From contig JAGTTD010000010.1 of the NCBI GenBank assembly GCA_018398585.1, forward strand, positions 29,552,638 through 29,616,637: a stretch of 64,000 nt of DNA, read 5' to 3'. Shown piece by piece: positions 10,086 through 20,950 of the stretch; positions within the stretch are counted from its first letter, which is position 1, and each line of letters begins with the position of its first letter. Both the position numbers and the translations under genes were made by a program. Source of the DNA: Simmondsia chinensis. Its lineage: Eukaryota > Streptophyta > Magnoliopsida > Caryophyllales > Simmondsiaceae. Below the pieces are notes generated by a model, which worked only from the letters and a program-made list of their open reading frames with translations, was not told where the DNA came from and ran no database searches.

Positions 10086-12249
10086 TGTTAGGAACAGTGT
10101 TCTGAAATCCAGATTTATTCTGGATATATTATTTTAATTAATAAATAAAATTAAAGTCCCAATTGTTTCCCAGTTAAATTTGTTAAGCAAGTATTTATAT
10201 TGCGGGTGATTTTCTTTTGGGAGACATCCATGAAATGGGTGTAATCCTCATACTATAATTTACATGTTTGTTTCTAAGTGGCTTATGAGTCTAAGCCACA
10301 GATAGACTTGTAACAAATGATATGGATTATTGTTTGAAAGGCTCGTAGTCAAAGATAAGTTTGGACCACTTGTATGCTAAGACTATAACTCGACACTTTA
10401 GTTGACTTTTCTTAATCAGGTAGATGGAGATCCAAAGGTTTTGGGTTGGTCTGTTTAATAAAGTTGGACCATGTGGGTTACTTATTTCTAGACTACTATC
10501 GGAGATGAGTGATTCACGTTGTACTGTTTGAACGATGACTCTAAATCCTAAGGATATTCTATACTTGTGCATGGAGCGTTAGTTACTTTGGTGTACTATA
10601 AGTAAGGTCTAAACGCATGACTGAATTTTCACATACATTAGATAGCGGCGTGAAGTGTGGCAAGGATTAGGTATTTAACGGGGAATCTACAGTCTCTTAT
10701 GAGATATAGATGTCCCCTTAGTTGATTCGCAAATATTTGAATAGTTTGAAAACTTTGGCCAAAATATTTCAAGTGTTTGACATTTGAATTTTATACTATG
10801 AATATGTTCAAGTATAAATGAATTATTCAGTGAAGTACGACTCGGTAACTAATGGAGAAGCTGTGAGAAGGATTATGGTAGTGGTTATATTTATCCTTTG
10901 TCATGGACATCGAGTAGAGGGGTTATTGTCATCAATATAATCTATTAGGGAGATATTGAATAAATGATTTAAGTTTGGAGTGCAGTGAGATTTATTTAGT
11001 GGAATTAAGTCTCATTAAATGGTAATTAAATTATTTCATAAGATGATTAATTTAATCCATTTGGAGCTAGATTTAAATTATCCCTGAAGTCCCTGCGCAA
11101 GCCTCTGTATTTATTGCCATCGAAAAAATATTAAAGAATTCATAAGATGAATTATTTATCCATGAGATGGGTAAATTAATTTTGCAAAATATTATTCATG
11201 AGATGAATAAAATTTAAAAATTATAAAATAAAATAATTTAAAAAAATTAAAATTCATAAGATGAATTTTTTTATGTGGGAAACAAAGCAAAAAAAAAAAA
11301 AAAAAAAAAAACCTCAAAGCTTCGTATGCAGGGGGTTGATCCGTGTGCTCATCAATAGACCAACCAGCGCGGAGGGTGGTTAAAGGGGATATCCATGATG
11401 TGTCACGCCGTTTTGAATTTAAAGTTAACACGGTTTGAGCTGTGACCAAACGCTGCATTTTATCTGTTCTTTTGATTTAAACAACGCGTTTTGTTGTGCT
11501 CACCTGCGCATCCCACATCGTTTATTTTGTATTTTTTCTCCCCGGTACTGTAATATAAATAGATGTACCTATTCCAAGTGTTTGGCAATTCAATTGAAAC
11601 AAATTTTGAGGGTTTCTGAAATTGTTTTAGATACCTAATTGGAGGAAAAAAATTTTCGTTAAAATTTTTCTTTCCTAGTTTAATGTTTTTCAAATCCCAC
11701 CCTCCGGGCAATTTGAGGTCATTGCGTAGAAGATCGCGGGGTCTCTATTTTCTTGGTATTCATTATTATTGGAGCAATTTCGGATATGTTCTTCTTTTCT
11801 TCTTCTTTTAGTTTCGCTTTTCTATTTATTTACAGTATTTATTATTATACCTGTTTAATTTTATATATTGTATGAATGTATTAGAGTAAAAGGCATGAAG
11901 ATCTAAATTAAGAATTTAGATTTGTAAATTTAAATTATGAATTTAAATCTGTAGATTTAAAATTAGAAATTTTAAATCAACCATAGGTTTAGAATTATGA
12001 ATTGTAAACCCTTCCGTTGTGTAAACTTTATAAAATTAGGGAGAAGTTTTAAACTCTATTCCCGTGAACTCTCGCACGTGAGGTATCACAAAGTGTGACT
12101 CTTCGACCGGGGACTTAGGTAGAGAAAAGAGTCTTCTACTTTAAGTGCTCTAATAGGTACCCCTTGTTGTGACCACAGTTGAAAAATTGTGAACCCAACG
12201 ATCGGAATCACAGTTTATTTTTCCAACAAAATTTACTTTTTTCCCTACA
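10086..12249 (+). repeat. Copia 5' LTR
   Basis: This is the upstream copy of the LTR pair. It contains a segment of about 390 bp (10460-10853), bounded by TAAT, that is absent from the 3' copy. The 3' copy seems to have lost it by a microhomology deletion. A TATA-like TAATATAAATAGATG lies at about 11551-11565, and the U5 side ends ...CCCTACA. The LTR also contains several ATGAGATGAAT-like short repeats (11140-11270) and an A-tract at 11291-11310. Confidence 0.85.
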
Positions 12250-12251
12250 AT

Positions 12252-12266
12252 TGGTATCAGAGCCAG
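12252..12266 (+). other. Copia primer-binding site
   Basis: TGGTATCAGAGCCAG, two bases after the 5' LTR, is complementary to the 3' end of plant initiator methionine tRNA, the usual primer of plant copia elements. Confidence 0.85.
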
Positions 12267-12384
12267 TCTCTAATTACATTCATAATATACATAAATAGGT
12301 ATAATAAGATCGAAATAAATAGATCTATAATTTAATAAAATAGAGATTTTATTATGAAAGAAAGTTAGTTTAATTTGACGGTTC

Positions 12385-12575
12385 GATTTAAATTGTTTAA
12401 ATCAATAATGAATTAATAGTTAATTCAGATGATTGCATAAAGTAACGATTTAAATTGTTTAAGTCGTTAAGGAATTAATTGTTATATAAGGTAGCGATTC
12501 GAATTGTTTAAATCGTTAATTAATTAAAAATTAATTTGATCATTTATAGGTAACGATTTAAATTGTTTAAATCGT
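12385..12575 (+). repeat. Copia leader array 1: CGATTTAAATTGTTTAAATCG palindromes
   Basis: There are four copies, at 12385-12403, 12446-12466, 12495-12515 and 12554-12574. Each is a near-perfect inverted repeat of GATTTAAA and TTTAAATC around a TTG core, spaced about 50-60 bp apart and followed by GTTAATGAATTAA-like sequence. They lie just after the primer-binding site, in the untranslated leader of the copia element. Confidence 0.8.
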
Positions 12576-12689
12576 TAATGAATTAATCGTTAATTAAGAA
12601 CAACATATTAATTTACGATTATGTTGTTCGTATAATTGGATTGTACGTTCTCAGTCATGATTTATGAAATTGGATCAAATGGATTTAAT

Positions 12690-12840
12690 GAGATTAGATT
12701 CAATTAATTTTTTTTTATGAAATCGGATAAAATTGATCTAATGAGATTAGATTCAAATATTTTCTTAAAGAAATTCGACAAAGTTGATCTAATGATATTA
12801 GATTCAATTATTTTTCAATCTAATGAGATTAGATTTAATT
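12690..12840 (+). repeat. Copia leader array 2: AATCTAATGAGATTAGATT units
   Basis: A second family of about four units carries ATCTAATGAGATTAGAT, an inverted repeat with a GAG-type centre, interspersed with 'GAAATCGGATAAAATTGATC'-like linkers of about 50 bp. No coding potential is seen. Confidence 0.7.
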
Positions 12841-12956
12841 TATTTCAAAATTAAATATTTTAATTTAAAAATTAAACAAAACTGACATTGATGTCAGCTT
12901 CTTTTAAATTTAATTTTTAAAAAATGTTAATTTATTATTTTATTAATTAATTTCTT

Positions 12957-13585
12957 TTTAGAATGAGATTTTAAATTAGATTATGAAATAATCTAAGTTG
13001 TGAATAAGTGTTATTTAAAATAAAAGTTAATTTTAAATTATTTTAGAATAAGATTTCGAAATAGACTATGAGATAGTCTAAGTGAATATTATTTTAAAAA
13101 TAAAATTAATTTTATTAATTAAATTTTAGAATAAGAATCTAAACTAGACTATTAGATAATCTAAGCTTATTTATTTTTAGAGTGTGATTCTAAATAAGAC
13201 TATGAGATAGTCTAAATTCTAAATTGCTGCTATTTTTAAATAAAATTTATTTTTATTAATTAATTAGTTTAGAATTAGATTCTAAAAATAGGTTATGAGA
13301 TAACCTAAATTACGGAATTATTTTGAATTGAAAATTAATTTCTATTAATTGATTGAGTTTTAGAATAGGATTCTAAAAGTAGATTATTTGGTAATCTAAA
13401 TAATATTATAGTACTTTTTTAAATTAAAATTAATTAATTAGTTTTATCGATTAAATTTAGAATGAGATTCTAAAGTTAGATTATGAGATAATCTATATTG
13501 TAAAATGATATTTTTTAAATAAATTAATTACTTAATAATGGCTAATTTTAGAATGAGATTCGAAAGGGGATTATGAGATAATCCA
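12957..13585 (+). repeat. Copia leader array 3: tandem double-hairpin units of about 90 bp
   Basis: Eight units start at about 12959, 13043, 13126, 13176, 13268, 13359, 13457 and 13547. Each has two short inverted repeats: TTAGAATGAGATTCTAA, then TAGATTATGAGATAATCTA. Stem changes are often matched on both arms (for example GACTATGAGATAGTC and GGTTATGAGATAACC), so pairing is kept although the sequence varies. The linker between units is T/A-rich with TTAATTAATT. Confidence 0.85.
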
Positions 13586-14229
13586 GGTTGTAAATGCAAG
13601 TTAGTTAAAAACCACTGGTTATAAAAATCAAGTGGGAGCGATGTTTCAATTGTTGTAACCTTACGGTCTCCATTACCGGTCTAGCAGTATAGTAGATCGA
13701 TAGACCTCCTTGCGGAGGATGTCGGTTTGTAGAATACAGGGTTAGACTTCTATTAGGATGAACCGAAGTGCAGAGAAATGATGCAACCACGCTGCCGTGG
13801 AGTATTAAGTGTATTTGTATGGAGGTTTACGTAATGGTTTACACTTGACTAGCATGATGCATTAGTCTCCCGGAGGAGCTCTATTGTGTCATGTTAGATA
13901 CTAAGGTAAAATGGAGTTAACCATGTTTAGTAAGAGTTACAAGAAAACATGTTAATTGAGAATAGTTCTCACCCGAACTAGCTTTGTGCGACCCCGCTGT
14001 CGGGGAGTAAGGAGTGGTGTGTTTGGGCCATCATTGTATGCATGATAGTACAAGTTGGAGGATATCTAACTTATTGTGTATGCTAAATTGAAAAAATATA
14101 TGTCACTGCATTATACATGACTCTTGTTAGACAGTTACACAAATATTTGCATTTACAGTATTTTTGATATGGATACGGTTGGCGAACTTCACTTGATTTC
14201 GAATACATAATGTACTCGCTGGACCAAAT

Positions 14230-16560
14230 CACTTTGCCTTGAAAAATAAATTAGACTTACTCATTACTCATAAGGGACCTATTAGAAAGAAAGGAAAGGG
14301 CAAGGTTGCTATTGTAGCAACCAAGTCCATAAGGAAGTCAGCAAAAGAAAAGTGTTTCTTTTACGAGAAAACTAGGCCACTGGAGGAGAAACTACACTAA
14401 GTACGTAGCTACTCTTCCGGCAAAGACTGCTAAGCCATCTAGCAGAGATATGTTGATATCTCACTTAGTTGAGTCATGCGTAGTTGAGAGTCCAACAGGT
14501 TCCTGGTGGGTGGACTTAGGTTCAACTGACCATATTTGTAATATGTTACAGGAGCTTAGGCTAGGCTAACGACTACACAATGGGTGTTGTACCTGATGGC
14601 CAGGGATAATAGTGGTCTTAAGTGTAGGAGATGTTAGTTTAGACTTTACTGATAGAGTTTCATTTTAAAGGATTATTTATTTAAACCTGCACTATACAGA
14701 AATTTGAATTTCTGTATTTCGTTTAGTGGATAATTGTTATTCAGTTACTTTTGATAATGAAAATTTTAATATGACAAATAAATTGTCTATTTGAACATGT
14801 ATATGAATAAATTGTTTATTCATGTTATTTCCTCATCAAAACTTTGGTATTTGTTTAAAAGAATCTAACACAAGCTCACTTGTTCGATCTCCTAAAAGTA
14901 AAACACCCTGAAAGTGATAATGCCACACCTCGCACCAACATTTAGGTCATACCAATTCGAACAAGATCTAAAGACTGGTAAAAGATGGATTGATAGAGGC
15001 TATGGACTTGAGGTCATTACCAGTCTGCAAATCCCACATAGAAATAAAGATGACCAAGTCTGTCTTTAAGAGTAAAGGCAACAGGGTTGATGACTTGCTT
15101 GAGCCGGTTCACATAGATGTATGTAGATCAATGCATGTTCAGGCAAGAGGTGGATATGAGTACTTAATCACATTTAGAGATGATTACTTAAGTCATGGAT
15201 ATGTTTGCCTAATGAGGCATAAGTTCGATGTCTTTTGAAAAATTCAAAGAGTAGAAAATTGAAGTTTAAAAACTATTAGGTAAATAAGTTAAGTCACTTC
15301 TATCAGATCGAGGTGGTGAATATTTTTTGAGTGAGTTTCTAGATTTCTTAACTGCAAATGAGATAAGATCTCGGCTTTCTGCTTTGGATACACCGCAGCA
15401 GAATGGTGTTATAAATAAAAGGAACAAGGACGATCTTTTCTGTAGTTTTTGATGAAAAAGTTTTTTTGTAAATACAATGCAAAATACTTAGATAAGCATT
15501 TTTCAGGTAAACTACGAAAGCAAGAAACAAAATAGTATTATAAGAATAAAAAAAAATGGCACTAATTCTGAACATCTAGACACAACTCAAGATATAGTGG
15601 ATGCATTAAATGCACCTACTGATAGGAACGAGAATGTTACAGGTACACGAGAGCTTAGATGTGGTGGTAGGATTGTCAGGGCACCTGACAGGTTCATAGC
15701 GGGAACCTTAATGGTTTTCTGTGGTATTGAATCTGATCCTTTTTAGCCACTATGAAGCAATTAAGTCTTATAATTTTGAGCAATTGGTGGAACGAACCAT
15801 GCGTTTACACACAACATTAAGAGAAGGTGACTTTCTTGGTGTTGTATGTCAAAAATAATCTACTCGTTGAGAATGACGTAGGGGTGTCATAAGCTGTAAA
15901 GACGTGGTTGTCATGATAGCTCAATATGAAGGACATAGGAGAAGCCAGCTCTACTCTTAGGATTAACCTTCTGCGAGGTCGTAAGAGTAAGATGTTGGGT
16001 CTTTCTCTAGCCACTTTTATTGACAAAATGTTGTCAATGTATTGCATGGAGGACCCTAAGAAAAGTTTTTCACCATTCAGGCATGGAGTCCCTTTTTTTT
16101 CTTTAGAGTAGTGTTCTGTGGCACCTCAAGAGGAGAAGCAATTGAGAAATATTCCATATACTTTAGCAGTGGAGGCCTCAGGTATGCCATGTTGCAAACG
16201 AGATTTGATGTCTACTATGCTGTAGTATAGTAAGCGGATGTCAGTCTAATCCAGGTCCGATGGACTAGGTGGCAGTGAAGCGTTTTCTCTAGTTCTTGAG
16301 AAGAACTAGAGACTATATGCTGACCTTTCAAAGTGAAAACTGGCTCCAATTGGCTATACTGATTTAAGACTTCCAATCAGATTAACGTGAGAGACGTTCG
16401 ACATCTAAGCATGTCTTTACCCTTGAAGTGGGAGCCATTAGTGAGAGGAATGTCAAGCGGTATTGTATTGCTGACTTCACAATAGAGTAATTGAGTTCAC
16501 TAAGGGTTAGGCTCAGTAGACCTTTGGTTCAAACTTAAAAAGGGTGAGTATGAAATTTGT
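14230..16560 (+). pseudogene. Copia gag-pol relic (RT largely deleted)
   Basis: Broken frames follow copia order. A basic 'KKGKGKVAIVATKS' precedes a lost zinc knuckle (14290-14380). A protease region follows near 14500 (in another frame 'WWVDLGSTDHICN', with DLGST where DSGAT is usual). The pre-integrase/integrase start is at 14990-15237 (EPVHIDVCRSMHVQARGGYEY), and the integrase core is at about 15300-15420 (SDRGGEYF, then TPQQNGV). At about 15425 the frame jumps to a post-integrase linker (GRIVRAPDRFI, 15665-15700). The RT fingers and palm are missing, and an RT thumb/RNase H border follows (MKDIGEASSTLRINLLRGRK, 15926-15985). Multiple stops are present, so the element is not functional. 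Confidence 0.75.
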
Positions 16561-16590
16561 CATAAATTGGATTTAGGACAAGTGAGAGAT

Positions 16591-18401
16591 TGTTAGGAAT
16601 AGTATTCTGAAATCTAGATTTATTCTAGATATATTAGTTTAATTAATAAATAAAATTAAAGTCCCAATCATTTCCTAGTTAAATTTGTGTAAGCAAGCAT
16701 TTATATTGCAGGTGATTTTCTTTTGAGAGATATCCATGAGATGGGTGTAGTCCTCAAACTACAATTTACATATTTTTTCTAAGTGGTTTATGAGACTAAG
16801 CTACAAATAGACCTGGAACAAATGGTATGGATTGTTATTTGTAAGGCTCGTAGTTGAATATAAGTTTGGACCACTTGTATGCTAAGACTATAACATGACA
16901 CTTTAGATGACTTGTCTTGGTCATGTGGATGGAGATCCAAAAGTGTTGGGTTGGTGTGTTTAATGGAGAAGTTGTGAGAAGGATTATGGTAGTGGTTATA
17001 TTTATCCTTTGTCATGGATATCTAGTGGAGGGGTTGTTATCATCAATACAGTCTATTAGGGAGATATCAAATACATGATTTAAGTCTGGAGTGCAGTGAG
17101 ATTTATTTGGTGGAATTAAGTCTCATTAAATGGCAATTAAATTATTTCATGAGATGATTAATTTAACCCATTTGGAGCTAGATTTAAATTGTTTTTAAGG
17201 TCCCTCAGCAAGCCTTTGTATTTATTGCCTTCGAAAAAATATTAAGGAATTCATGAGATGAATTATTTATCCATGAGATGGGTGCATTAATTTTGCCAAA
17301 CATTATTCATGAGATGAATAAAACTTAAAAATTATAAAATAAAATAATTTTAGAAAGTTAAACTTCATAAGATGAATTTTTACATGTTGGAAACAAAGCA
17401 AAAAAAAAGAGGCAAAATTTAGTATGCAGGGGGTCGATCCGTGTGCTCATCAAAAGACCAACTAGCGCGCGACACGTGTTACGCACTGGACGGTTACAAG
17501 GGGATATCAGTGTGGATGCGAGTGGACCAATCAGTGGCTGCCACGTGTCACGCGGTTTTGAATTTAAAATTAACACGGATTGAGCTGTGACTAAACGCTA
17601 CGTTTTATCTATGCTTTTGATTTAAAAGACGCATTTTGTTGTGTTCACCTGCGCATCCCACATCGTTTATTTTGTATTTTTTCGCCCGGTACACTAATAT
17701 AAATAGAGGTACCTATTCCAAGTGTATGGCAATTCAATTGAAACAAATTTTTAGGGTTTCTGAAATTATTTCAGAGACCTAATTGGAGTGAAAAAATTTC
17801 TGTTAAAATTTTTCTTTCCTAGTTTAATATTTTTGAGAGTCCACCCTCCGGGCAGTTTGAGGTCATTGCGTAGAAGATCGCCCGATCTTAATTTTCTTAG
17901 TAATCTTTATTATTGGCGCAATTCCAGGTATGTTCTTCTTTTAGTTTTGCTTTTCTATTTATTTATAGTATTCATTATTATGCCTGTTTAAGTTTATGTA
18001 TTATTATGAATGTATTAGAGTAAAACGCCTAAAGATCTAAATTAAGAATTTAGATATGTAGATTTAAAATGAGGAATTTTAAATCAACCCTGGGTTTAGA
18101 ATTATGAATTCTAAACCCTTGTGCTGCATAAACTTTATAAAATTAGGAAAAATTTCTTAAATTCGTCCCAACAACAGGTATTAGGGCAAAGGGTTTATAG
18201 AGATAAACCTATTCCCGAGAACTCTTGCACGTGAGGTTTCACGAAGCGTGACTCTCCAACCGGGGCTTGGGTAGAGAAAAGAGTCTCCTACTTTAAGTGT
18301 TCTAATAGGCACCCCTTGTTGTGACCACAGTCGAAAAATTGTATACCCAACGATCGGTATCAGAGTTTATTTTTCCAACAAAAATTACTTTTCTCCCAAC
18401 A
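16591..18401 (+). repeat. Copia 3' LTR
   Basis: This is the downstream LTR copy, beginning TGTTAGGAATAG and ending CTCCCAACA. Apart from missing the segment corresponding to 10460-10853 and carrying scattered transitions, it is collinear with the 5' LTR. Its divergence from the 5' copy (several percent plus indels) points to an old insertion. Confidence 0.85.
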
Positions 18402-20950
18402 CATTGTTCGTGATACAAGTTCATGGATGCCTTAGGGACATCATAGTCAAAAACTATGCTGTCCAGGTAGGAGGACTCTTATGGCTGGTCTAACTTTAAG
18501 CCCAAGCCTATTTTCCTGAGCTCTGCCATAGAGGCCACTTTGTCTCCATAGATGAGGGGGTCACCTGTTATGGAGAGCAATTTGCTCAAAGCGAGGTCCT
18601 TTTACCCCTAGGTTGGTCATTTGACCGATGTCTTAAGATCTTATGTCTCCTTGAGGTAAGAAAGGAATTCAATAGACTTTCTTTAAAGAGAGAAAACTTG
18701 GTCCCCTTTAATTCAGGAAAATGGACCTCCATTATGATGTCTCTGTGGACTTCAACTCTTAGACTTGGCAGGCAATCTTGTGCTCTGAGGATCTCTTCTT
18801 CTATCACTAGACTCATCCTAGTGTAAAGACGTATAGGCTTGGGTTGTTTACTAGACAGTTTGGAATGGTCTAGGACATCCCTTTTCCAAGTATGAGGACA
18901 AAAAATCTTTGGTGGGATAAAAGGATCCCCATTCAGCTCTCCGAGTGCCAAGAGCTTCTTAGGTCCAACTAAGAGGTTAAATCACTTTATGGGTACTCAG
19001 TTGTTTGTAGGTACTCCCCATGTGCCACACCTCATTTTGCAACTTGGTTTCGAGCCTATTGGTCCTTTTTGGAGTCTAGAGGCACCAAGTAATATTTTAT
19101 GCCTTCACTTGAGCTTGCAGGTCCTAGCTCGAGGGGACTTAGCCAACGAATATCAAGCAGACCCCACCAAAGACATTGCCAAGTAAACAACCATTTTTGA
19201 TGCAGACTTCAGTCTTATCCCTTAGATGGCTTGAACAAAGGCTTGAACCTTGGTCTTTTGCAGTTGTTAGCTGCTCAGGAAACACCTAGGAGTACTAGCA
19301 CTGGGAGTTTTCCTGGGATGTTGCTAGAGGAGTCCCCTCCAGGAACCTCTTCACCAGCCCTTGAAGTTGGTGGCTTAAAGAAAAGGAAGAAGAGAGATGT
19401 ATCCTTTGTTCATCCAGCTAGAGCTATTCAAGCAGTAGAGAAAGAAGAAGAAGAAGAAGATGAAGAAGTGCCCATCACGACTATTGAGATTGAGAAGAGC
19501 CAGACTTCTATAGTAAGAAGTATTGTCCTTTCTTAGTTGGTTTTTCTATCGTTCATCTTTTTCCAAAACTATTTCTAACTTGGCTTTGTATAGCAGCAAG
19601 AAGTAATTGCTTCAGTTATCGTGGAGATTCTAGACTTTCCACCACAGCAACCTCTGCTAGAGCTCCCTAAGGAAACAGAATCACTGAGCTCAAGCACTGA
19701 GGAAGGAGGAGACATTGCTACTTAATCTATGGAGCAAATCGTAATTAAACCCCATGAAGAAGCTTCATTCCCAACCCGTCTAAATTAGGTCTTGTGCAAG
19801 CCCCATACCTTCATCTAGGGGCATCCTCCATAACCATTGAAAAGATCCATGAAGGTATTATCTCATTCTTTGGCTTATGAATCCTTGACGTCCAAACCAT
19901 TGGTTGGTTCTAACATACAAGCATTGCTCTTTCAGAAACCCCTCACGAGGAAGAGAATCCAATGGCCGAAGTGCCAACAAAGGTTCCTGCTTCTCCTTCA
20001 ACTGAAGTTTTAGAGGTAAAATATAGTCATTCTTCACTCTGCTTTATTTTTGAAGTTAGGACTTGATCCGACTCTTTCTAATGCCACCCTTTTTAGGTCA
20101 CACCACCAAGATTTATCCCTCCCCCCAATCTCAGAGAGGATTACATCCCCCTCGGAGAAATTAAGGGCAAGTTGGAGAATGACCTTCTAGCAGTTTGACT
20201 AAGTATCTCCAAGACTTCACAGATTGAGGGAAATAGCACATCTCCTTGTCCTTTCTATAACCAAGAGAGCCACCTATCAAAAATCCATTTCTCTAGTAAA
20301 GGCCTTGAAGGAAGATCCAATGGTGGCTTCAGCCCCTGCGAGCGAGTTCGAGGCTTTGGAGAAGGTGTTTACTGAAGTGAATTAGGAGGTCCCATCACTC
20401 CTTCAGAAGAAGCAGTGTTGCCAAGATGCCATTAGGGACATGGGATGTTAAGCTGGCCTAAGAGGCCTATATCTCTTTTTTGAAGAACTCCATATAGCCA
20501 ACAAAATCCAGAGTTAGTAGGCCCAAGACATTAAAGGCTTAGAGGATGAAATTCATCTCTTGGAGGAGAGGTTTGGTCATCTCAAGGGACAACTCTCTTC
20601 TCTCGAGTAGCAGCATACCTCTCAAGGCTTGGTAGTTGGAGAGCTCGGGTAAGATATTGTCAAGGCTCAAAGAACCAATCAAGTCCTTCAAGAAGAGGCA
20701 TTGTCCTTGGACTAGCAGCTAAATGAAGCAACTAGCCAGCTATGAGCTATAGAGGAATCTTTAGTTAGAATTAGGACTCAACTCTTTTGATTTCTTCCTA
20801 TTGTAAAGAAGGTTTGGCCATACAAGTAACTTACTTGTATTGTTTTTGTATAAGCTATATACTCCTCAACATTATCAATGAAATATGTATTTTGTTAAAC
20901 ACGTCTCTCAGTTTGGAAGTCTCTTTACTTTTATTTTTTAAGGATCTAGG
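18402..20950 (+). pseudogene. Antisense mobile-domain ORF, C-terminal part
   Basis: This continues the frame cut at 10085. Broken plus-strand frames include 'GLLW', 'YFPEL' and a long segment near 18989-19180 (GTPHVPHLILQLGFEPIGPF), which fit the region after the mobile domain. A Lys/Glu-rich low-complexity tail follows (19380-19480, with an EKEEEEEDEEVPI run), and then a Gln/Glu/Leu-rich, probably coiled-coil region to about 20800. The frame ends near an AT-rich spacer before the integrase 3' end on the other strand. Decay is extensive. Part of the 18586-18951 region also reads open on the minus strand, but only as a shadow. Confidence 0.5.

Larger units (their letters stand above)
10086..18401 (+). 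mobile_element. Degenerate copia LTR retrotransposon inserted in the gypsy antisense ORF
   Basis: The ends are direct repeats beginning TGTTAGGAA and ending in CA. The 5' LTR is followed two bases later by a primer-binding site TGGTATCAGAGCCAG (tRNA-iMet type), and a GTGAGAGAT purine stretch precedes the 3' LTR. The flanking target duplication is CACTG (10081-10085) against CATTG (18402-18406), one mismatch. The insert separates two halves of the mobile-domain frame, so it is younger than the gypsy host. The internal coding region is heavily decayed and lacks most of the RT. Confidence 0.85.

Noticed and set aside
18586..18951. 121-codon minus-strand frame
   Set aside because: It overlaps the antisense mobile-domain frame and has no recognisable motif; treated as a shadow.
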